Assembly (NCBI GenBank): GCA_024291935.2
Contig: CM044315.1
Location: 73,762,385-73,826,384, forward strand
Direction: 5' to 3'
Source of the DNA: Okapia johnstoni
Lineage: Eukaryota > Chordata > Mammalia > Artiodactyla > Giraffidae
DNA length: 64,000 nucleotides
Part shown: piece after piece, positions 57,419-64,000 of the stretch
Position numbering within the stretch: the first letter of the stretch is position 1
Layout: the number at the start of each line of letters is the position of its first letter
Program-made: the position numbers and the translations under genes
The notes under the pieces: generated by a model
What the model was told of the DNA's origin: nothing
The model's database searches: none
The model's input: only the letters and a program-made list of their open reading frames with translations

Positions 57419-58367
57419 AAGAATCATAGATGTTTTAAACTGGAGGCAGTCTTTGGTATTAAAAGTTAGTGGTAGGGTGGGATATATCTCTCAGTACTAT
57501 CATTGTAATAAGTGCATATATATAAAACTGTTATAAAATTAGCAGATTATTTAATAAATAAATTTCTAAATGACAAATAGTAGAGCTCTGTTTCTTTCAT
57601 GTTTGGTATATAAATTACTATGTTGAGTAAGCATTGATACTGTCCAAACCAAGTTTGACTGAGAAAAATGAGAAGAGATATCTCACTTGTTTAAAGGAAC
57701 AACCAAGATTTTAAAAGATCTCACAGACTAAAAGGCTGATCTCTAATTTCATGAAGTTAAATTATTTTGAATTTATGTCTGAAAGTCAATTGCACAAGTA
57801 AATTATGTTTGTTAACTGAAGCATATGTTAAAGAAAATCTTAGAGGTTTTATTTTATAATAAACCTGATGTAAAGTCTATAAATTTTTGCTGTCTAAAAA
57901 AGTCAATATTTATCTACATAAACAATATTTACAATGAAAGGTAATGTTGTTACTCTATTATGGCCAAAATGCTTTTTGAATATGGAAATTGGTTTGGGAC
58001 TGCTACACATTAAATGATACAAGACAAATTGGAGCATGTCCAGAGGACGAAAGTAGAAATGTGAGGAAATTTCACCTTGTACCAAAAGAAATTTTGAAGG
58101 AAATTGAATGTTTAGCTTGGGTCAGGGGAAATTAGAATATGATTAGTTCTTTCACAAATATTTGAAGAGCATGTGTACAAAAGATTAATTTTAGGATAAA
58201 AAAATTAAAGTAGACACAGTTCAGTAAAAATTTAATTTCTGAAAATAAAATTGTGTTTCTGAATATGAGTTCCCTGTCACTGGAAGCATTCAAGTAAAAT
58301 CTCTATGAAAATTTGTTGATGAACTTCGTTAGGAATTAAAGTATTTTTGCAGAGTTTTAATAGAATG
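57419..58367. other. Gene-free stretch; possible very old repeat at its right side
   Basis: No gene is seen. 58015-58320 ('aattggagcatgtccagagg', 'gagttccctgtcactggaag') resembles phrases of an ancient amniote repeat, perhaps a CR1/L3-like LINE. The assignment is weak. Confidence 0.4.
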
Positions 58368-58545
58368 TATTAGGTTGGTGCAAAAGTAATCTTGGTTTTG
58401 CATTGTTGAAATTTGCCGTTTGATATCAGAATGCATTCTTAAATTAATGTGATTATTGTTATAGCACACTTAATGTGCATTTATTGCTTTATATATTTTG
58501 CTAATGAATTATTACTTACTATTTATTTTATATGTATTTTAAACT

Positions 58546-59517
58546 ATGGAAATGATGTTAGACAAAAAGCAAATACGAGCAATTTTCTTATTTGATTTCA
58601 AAATGGTAAAGCAGCAGAGACAACTTGCAACATCAACAATGCATTTGGCCCAGGAACTGCTAACTAATATACAGTGCCATGGTGGTTCAAGTGGTTTTGC
58701 AAAGGAGACAAGAGCCTTGAAGATGAGGAGCACAGTGACTGGCCATTGGAAGTTGACAACAACTGAGAGGATCATTGAAAGTGATCTTACAACTACACAA
58801 GAAGTTGCCCAAGAACTCAACATAGACCATTCTATGGTCAATTGGCATTTGAAGCAAATTGGAAAGGTGAAAAAGCTGGAAAAGAGGGTGATTCATGAGC
58901 TGACCACAAATCAAAACAGTCATCATTTTCAAGTGTCCTCTTCTGTTACTCTACTCAACAACAATAAACCGTTTCTTAATCGGATAGTGACCTGCGACAA
59001 AAAGTGGAATTTATTTAAATGACCAGCAATTACCTTCTCAGTGGTTGGACTAAGAAGAAGCTCCAATGCTTTTCCCAAAGCCAAACTTGCACCACCACCC
59101 CTCAAAAAAAAAGTCATGGTCACTCTTTGGTAATCTGCTGCTGGTGTGATCCACTACAACTTTCTGAATCACGGCGAACCCATTGCATCTGAGAAGTATG
59201 CTCAGCAAATTGATGAGATGCACTGAAAACTGCAATGCCCACAGCAAGGACTGACCAACAGAAAGGGCCCAATTCTTCTCAGCAACAACACCTGACAGCA
59301 CAATACATAACCAGTGCTTCAAAAGTTGGACGAATTGGGCTATGAAGTTTTGCCTCATCAGCCATATTTACCTGATCTCTCACCAACCGGCTACCATTAT
59401 TCAAGCATCTCAATAACTTTTTGTAGGGAAAATGCTTCCACAACCAGCAGGGTGCAGAAAATGCTTTCCAAGAGTTCGTCAAATCCTGAAGCATGGATTT
59501 CTATCCTACCAGAATAA
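58546..59517 (+). pseudogene. Mariner transposase remnant with two of three catalytic Asp lost
   Basis: The first 158-codon frame (58546-59022) starts MEMMLDKKQIRAIFLFDFKM, almost the same as the start of the Hsmar1-derived part of primate SETMAR. A frameshift garbles roughly residues 22-72, after which the frame returns to family text (SDLTTTQEVAQELNIDHSMV, LKQIGKVKKLEKRVIHELT, NKPFLNRIVTCDKKW). The first catalytic Asp is kept (TCDKK). The second block reads LLSNN where the family has HDN (Asp lost), and the third reads LSPTGYH where the family has SPTDYH (Asp lost, near 59379-59395). Stops follow the first frame. Dead as a transposase. Confidence 0.88.
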
Positions 59518-61084
59518 ACAAACTTATTTCTTATTGGAAAAAAATGTTGATTGTAATGGTTCCTATTTTGATTAATAAAGATGTGTTTGAGACTAGTTAT
59601 AATAATTTAAAAATTCAGGGTATGAAACCATGATTACTTTTGTTGTTGTTGTTCAGTTGCTCAGTCATGTCTGACTCTTTGTGACCCCTGTGAACTTCGA
59701 CATGCCAGGCTTTCCTGTCCTTCACTATCTCCTGGAGTTTGCTCAAACTCATGTCCATTGAGTCCATGATGCTTACCAAACATCTCATCCTCTGTTGCCC
59801 CCTTCTCCTACTGCCCTCAATTTTTACTAGCATCAGGGCCTTTTCCAACAAGTTGACACTTCACATCAGGTGGCCAAGTTACTGGAGCTTCAGGTTCAGC
59901 ATCAGTGCTTCCAATGAATATTCAGGGTTGATTCCTTCAGGATTGACTGATTTGATCTCCTTGCTGTGCAAGGGACTCTCAAGAGTCTTCTCCAACACCG
60001 CAGTTCACAAGCATCAATTCTTTGGCACTCAGCTTTCTTTATCATCCAACTCTCACACCCATACATGACTACTAGAAAAATCATAGCTTGGAGTATATGG
60101 ACTTTCATTGACAAAGTGATGTTTCTTCTTTTTAATATACTGTCTAGGTTTGTCATAGCTTTCCTTTCAAGGAACAAATGTCTTTTAATTTCATGACTGC
60201 AGTCACCATCTGCAGTGATTTCAGAGCCCCCCAAAATAAAATCTGTCACTGTTTCCACTTTATCCCCATCTATTTGCCATGAATTGATGGGACCAGATAC
60301 CATGATCTTAGTTTTTTGAATGTTGAGTTTTAAGCCAGCTTCTTCACTCTCCTCTTTCACTTTCATCAAGAAGCTATTTAGCTCCTCTTCACTTTCTGTT
60401 TTAAGAGTAAGGTGGTCTGGTATTCCCTTCTCTTTAAGAATTTTCCACAGTTTGTTGTGATCCACTTAGTCAAAGGCTTTAGCATAGTTAATAAAGCAGA
60501 AGTAGATGTTTTTCTGAAATTCCCTTGTTTTTTCAATAGATGTTGACAATTTGATCTCTGATTCCTCTGCCCTTTCTAAATCCAGCTGGAACATTTGGAA
60601 GTTCTCAGCTCACATACTGCTGAAGCCTACCTTGAAGGATTTTGAGCATTATCTTGCTAGTATGTGAAACAAGCACAATTGTGCAGCAGATTGAACATTC
60701 TTTGGCATTGCCCTTCTTTGGAATTGGAATGAAAACTGATTTTCCAGTCCTTTGGCCACTGCTGAGTTTTCCAAATTTGCTGGCATATGGAGTGCAGCAC
60801 TTTCACAGCATCATCTTTTAGGATTTGAAATAGCGCAACTGGAATTCCATCAACTCTACTAGCTTTGTTCATAGTGATGCTTCCTAAGGCCCACTTGACT
60901 TTACACTCCAGAATGTCTAGCTCTAGGTGAGTGATCACACCATTGTGGTTATCTGGGTCATTAAAACCTTTTCTGTATAGTTCTTCTGTGTATACTTGCC
61001 ACCTCTTCTTAATCTCTTCTGCTGTGAGGTGCATACCGTTTCTTTATTGTGTCCTTTATTGTGCCCATGTTTGAATGAAATGTT

Positions 61085-61371
61085 TCTTTCAGTTCAGTTC
61101 AGTTGCTCAGTCGTGTCCAACTCTTTGCGACCCCATGGACTGCAGCACACCAGGCTTCCCTGTCCATCACCAACTCTCAGAGCTTGCTCAAACTCATGTC
61201 AATCTAGTCGGTGATGCCATCCAACCATCTCATCCTCTGTCATTCCCTTTTCCTCCCACCTTCAATCTTTCCCAGCATCAGGGTCTTTTCTAATGAGTCA
61301 GTTCTTTGCATCAGCTGGCCAAAGTATTGGAGTTTCAGCTTCAGTGTCAGTCCTTCCAAATTAGAGTTACC
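61085..61371 (-). mobile_element. Short BovB 3' fragment inserted in the BovB
   Basis: The host BovB is interrupted after 'gaatgaaatgtt' by a second BovB tail (repeated 'ttcag' units, 'tcgtgtccaactctttgcg') that runs to 'gtcagtccttccaaattag'. The host resumes with aaatgttcctttggc. Short duplication 'aaatgtt' at 61078-61084 and 61372-61378. Confidence 0.9.
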
Positions 61372-61423
61372 AAATGTTCCTTTGGCATCTCTAATTTTCT
61401 TAAAGAGATCTCTAGTCTTTCCA

Positions 61424-61710
61424 GTCAGAGAAGGCAATGGCACCCCACTCCAGTACTCTTGCCTGGAAAATCCCATGGACGGAGGAGCCTGGTAGGCTAC
61501 AGTCCATGGGGTCGCTAAGAGTCAGACAAGACTGAGCGACTTCACTTTCACTTTTCCCTTTCATGCACTGGAGAAGGAAATGACAACCCACTCCAGTATT
61601 CTTGCCTGGAGAATCCTAGGGACAGCAGAGCCTGGTGAGCTGCCGTCTATGGGGTCACACAGAGTCGGACACGACTGAAGAGACTTGGCAGCAGCAGCAG
61701 TAGCAGCAGC
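61424..61710 (+). mobile_element. Bov-A2 SINE with 10-bp target duplication
   Basis: Two Bov-A units, BovB-like tail and AGC repeats, inserted in the BovB linker region. Exact duplication 'agtctttcca' at 61414-61423 and 61711-61720. Confidence 0.95.
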
Positions 61711-62784
61711 AGTCTTTCCATTTCTATTGTTGTCCTCTGTTTCTTTTCACTGTTCACTTAAGAAGGCTTTCTTACCTCTCCTTGCTATTTCTTGGAACTC
61801 TGCATTCAGATGGATATATCTTTCTTTTTCTCCTTTGCCTTTAGCTTCTCTTCTTTCCTCAGCTATTTGTAAGGTCTCCTCAGACAACCATTTTGCCTTT
61901 TTGCATTTCTTCTTCTTGGGGATGGTTTTGATCACTGCCTCCTGCACAATGTTACGAACCTCCGTACATAGTTCTTCAGGCACTCTGTCTTCAGATCTAA
62001 TCGCTTGAATCTATTTGTCACTTTCACTGTATTATCATAAGGGATTTGATTTAGGTCATACCTGAATGGCCTAGTGGTTTTCCCTACTTTCTTCAATTTA
62101 AGTCTGAATTTGGCAATAAGGAGTTCATGATCTGAGCCACAGTCAGCTCCCAGTCTTGTTTTTGCTGACTGTATAGAGCTTCTCCATCTTTAGCTGCAAA
62201 GAATATAATCAATCTGATTTTGGTATTGACCATCTGGTGATGTCCATGTGTAGAGTCAATTTTCATGTTGTTGGAAGAGAGTTTGTTATGACCAGTGCAT
62301 TCTCTTGATAAAACTCTGTTAGCCTTTGCCCTGCTTCATTTGCACTCCATGACCAAACTTGCCTGTTACTCCAGATATCTCTTGACTTTCTACTTTTGCA
62401 TTTCAGTCACCTATGATGAAAAGGACATCTTTTTTTGGTGTTAGTTCTAGAAGGTCTTGTAAGTCTTTATAGAACCATTAATCTTCAGCGTTAGTGGTTG
62501 GGGCATAGACTTGGATTATTGTGATACCAAATGGTTTGCTTTGGAAATGACCTGAGATCATTCTACAGTTTCTGAGATTGCACTCAAGTACTGCATTTAA
62601 GACTCTTTTGTTAACTATGAGAGCACCAACCTAATAGTTCAGACCCTTAGCCTTTATATTCATTGAAATTTCATTCAATTAAAAAAATTTCAAAATAATC
62701 TACTATTTTCTGATACCAGTTAATCTTCTGAAGACTTCATAGTAAGCATTGGGGAAACAATATAGCATATTGTAGACAGGATAA

Positions 62785-63062
62785 TGGAGGAGGCAATGGC
62801 AACACACTCCAGTACTCTTGCCTGGAAAATCCCATGGATGGAGGAGCCTGGTAAGCTGCAGTCCATGGGGCCGCTAGGAGTCGGACATGACTGAGCGACC
62901 TCACTTTCACTTTTCACTTTCATGCATTGGAGAAGGAAATGGCAACCCACTCCAGTATTCTTGCCTGGAGAATCCCAGGGATGGGGGAGCCTGGTGGGCT
63001 GCCGTCTATGGGGTCGCACAGAGTCGGACATGACTGAAGCGACTTAGCAGCAGCAGCAGCAG
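62785..63062 (+). mobile_element. Bov-A2 SINE
   Basis: Two Bov-A units ('ggaggaggcaatggcaacac', 'gagaaggaaatggcaaccca'), tail 'gaagcgacttagcagcagc' and AGC repeats. Flanks 'agacaggataat' and 'agataggatcat' are a degenerate duplication. It is near-identical to the copy at 17876. Confidence 0.94.
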
Positions 63063-63065
63063 CAG

Positions 63066-63297
63066 ATAGGATCATACATAGTCTTTGGAGTGATTATCCG
63101 GATTTAGGTCTGGTTCTGCTACTTACTAACTTTGTGACCTTGGACAAGTAGCTTAAGTTCAATCTGTTGGAGGTTTTCATTGTTTGTAAAATGAAAATAG
63201 TAGTACTTAACTCATGAGGTTGTTACAAGTATTTAATGATTTCATATTTATGAAGTGTTTAGAATAGTAACTGGTACTTTGTAAGTATTATAAAAGT
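63066..63297 (+). repeat. MIR SINE, nearly full length
   Basis: Plus-strand MIR order is visible: 'gtctttggagtgattatccg', 'tctgctacttactaactttg', 'tgaccttggacaagtagctt', 'tgtttgtaaaatgaaaatag', 'actcatgaggttgttacaag'. Confidence 0.88.
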
Positions 63298-63299
63298 AT

Positions 63300-64000
63300 T
63301 GTTGAAAAATAATGAGGAATTTTAGCAAAAGTTTTAAGAGGTTCGAGGGTTAAGACTGAACTCTATTTTTTATATGGATATTTACATGTTAAAATACCGT
63401 TTTTCGTCTAATTTAGGCCTTTTGGTGCTGTTTTATTTTTTAATAAGAGGGAATCTTTCCAGGCCACAATTTAAAAACAATAAATTTAATAAGGCCAGTA
63501 AATGAATGTTCCTCTGCTATATAGATGTTTATAAATTTAAAGTTTACTTATTTTATGCTATATTATTTTTCACCACACTTACTCTATATCAAGCTTAAAT
63601 TCCAAAGCGTTTCTCCCTTAACTTATTTTAAGGCCTGCCTTTCATCACTTTCTTTTTGCGCACTCCAAATACAATACCCTTGCTTAATCAACCTAACTTA
63701 TGCATCTGGAATTGCAACATAAAGGTCCCAAAACAGCACTTGAGAAACTATGATTTATACTTAATGTGTTACAGGTGGCTTCTTAGAAGAAATGCTTATT
63801 TCTTGTGTCATTAAAATGATAAATTTCTAAATCCTTGAATTGCATTTCTGTTAAAAGTTTACTGTGGTACATTTTCTTCCAAACTTGGTTTTGCGTACAC
63901 ATTCCCAAATAATACTTTTGACCTTATGTTTACAAGAGCAAATTACCATTAAAATCCTAGTAGTAGATGAATATTAACAAATTTAGCAACAGGATTTCCT
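63300..64000. other. Gene-free AT-rich stretch at the right edge
   Basis: No gene and no recognisable repeat; apparently single-copy sequence. The 65-codon frame 63525-63722 has no family resemblance. Confidence 0.55.

Larger units (their letters stand above)
59643..62622 (-). mobile_element. BovB LINE inserted in the mariner, RT core deleted, itself split twice
   Basis: Copy H of BovB. The tail starts at 59643 with GTT units and reversed tail text. The minus-strand 187-codon frame 59902-60465 jumps from KGIPDHLTL straight to KTESEEELNSFL, so the segment with the YADD box is deleted (near 60405). RT fingers are at 60657-61034 (LDILECKVKWALGSITMNKA). After two insertions the linker (61747-61983: KKCKKAKWLSEETLQIAEERR) and the endonuclease part continue to about 62622. 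Net BovB length is about 2.4 kb. Multiple stops. Confidence 0.93.
58370..62634 (+). mobile_element. Hsmar1-like mariner, split inside its 3' terminal repeat by a BovB
   Basis: The left terminal repeat starts 'ttaggttggtgcaaaagta' at 58370 after TA (58368-58369). The element runs to 'tgattacttttg' (59631-59642), where BovB text begins. The last bases of the right terminal repeat, 'gcaccaacctaa', reappear at 62623-62634, followed by TA (62635-62636). Without the insertion the mariner is about 1284 bp, the expected size, and the joined terminal repeat matches that of the other mariner at 20763-20784. Confidence 0.92.

Noticed and set aside
58546..59022. 158-codon frame resembling SETMAR, as a possible domesticated transposase gene
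   Set aside because: Frameshifted inside the DNA-binding part, followed by stops, two catalytic residues lost, and flanked by mariner terminal repeats. No SET-domain exon nearby. It is a transposon copy.

Overview
The window reads as a gene-poor, AT-rich stretch of nuclear DNA from a ruminant, most likely a bovid. The evidence is the repeat set: BovB (RTE) LINEs, Bov-tA and Bov-A2 SINEs derived from the BovB tail, CHR-type tRNA-Glu SINEs, L1 of the bovine (L1-BT) type, and two Hsmar1-like mariners. The exact species cannot be told from this. I found no intact host protein-coding gene. Every long open reading frame belongs to a retrotransposon, a DNA transposon, a processed pseudogene, or the antisense of one of these.

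Layout. 1-1421 is antisense L1 ORF2. 3612-7280 is an L1 whose 5' part is inverted, split by a BovB with an 11-bp target duplication and by SINEs. 7389-10155 is a BovB fragment abutting the 5' half of an L1-BT tail to tail. 10509-11748 is a GC-rich retrocopy of the 3' part of FOXK1 mRNA (minus strand). 12107-13078 is a BovB lacking its reverse-transcriptase core. 14005-14319 is a shrunken Tigger1. 15130-15490 is a CpG-rich patch with two ETS-like motifs and a splice-donor-like site, the only candidate host promoter or first exon. 17555-20784 is antisense L1 followed by a mariner. 21310-28150 is sense-strand L1 (ORF1-type region, then a decayed ORF2 and 3' UTR) with SINEs and an (AC)20 microsatellite. 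28872-30765 is a MIR split by a BovB. 31972-32312 is a solo MLT1-type LTR. 33390-41905 is BovB and L1 debris. 41930-45163 is a Tigger1 DNA transposon with transposase remnants, split by an L1 and a Bov-tA. 45170-49740 is antisense L1/HAL1-like sequence and a BovB. 50582-56515 is an L1 with 5' UTR, ORF1 and endonuclease region, carrying three later insertions. 58370-62634 is a mariner whose 3' terminal repeat was split by a BovB, itself split by another BovB fragment and a Bov-A2.

The genes do not form a pathway. What links them is order of insertion: MIR, L2-like, old L1 and Tigger1 are the oldest layer, then MLT1, mariner and L1-BT, then BovB, CHR, Bov-tA and Bov-A2. Many junctions keep target-site duplications of 9-13 bp, so relative ages can be read directly. 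I found no CRISPR array, no defence or biosynthetic cluster, no rRNA gene and no stand-alone tRNA gene, and no clear sign of an undescribed biological system. The items most worth a second look are the FOXK1 retrocopy, the CpG-rich patch, the mariner split inside its terminal repeat, and the head-to-head SINE structures. Family names come from recognising sequence by eye; no database search was run.
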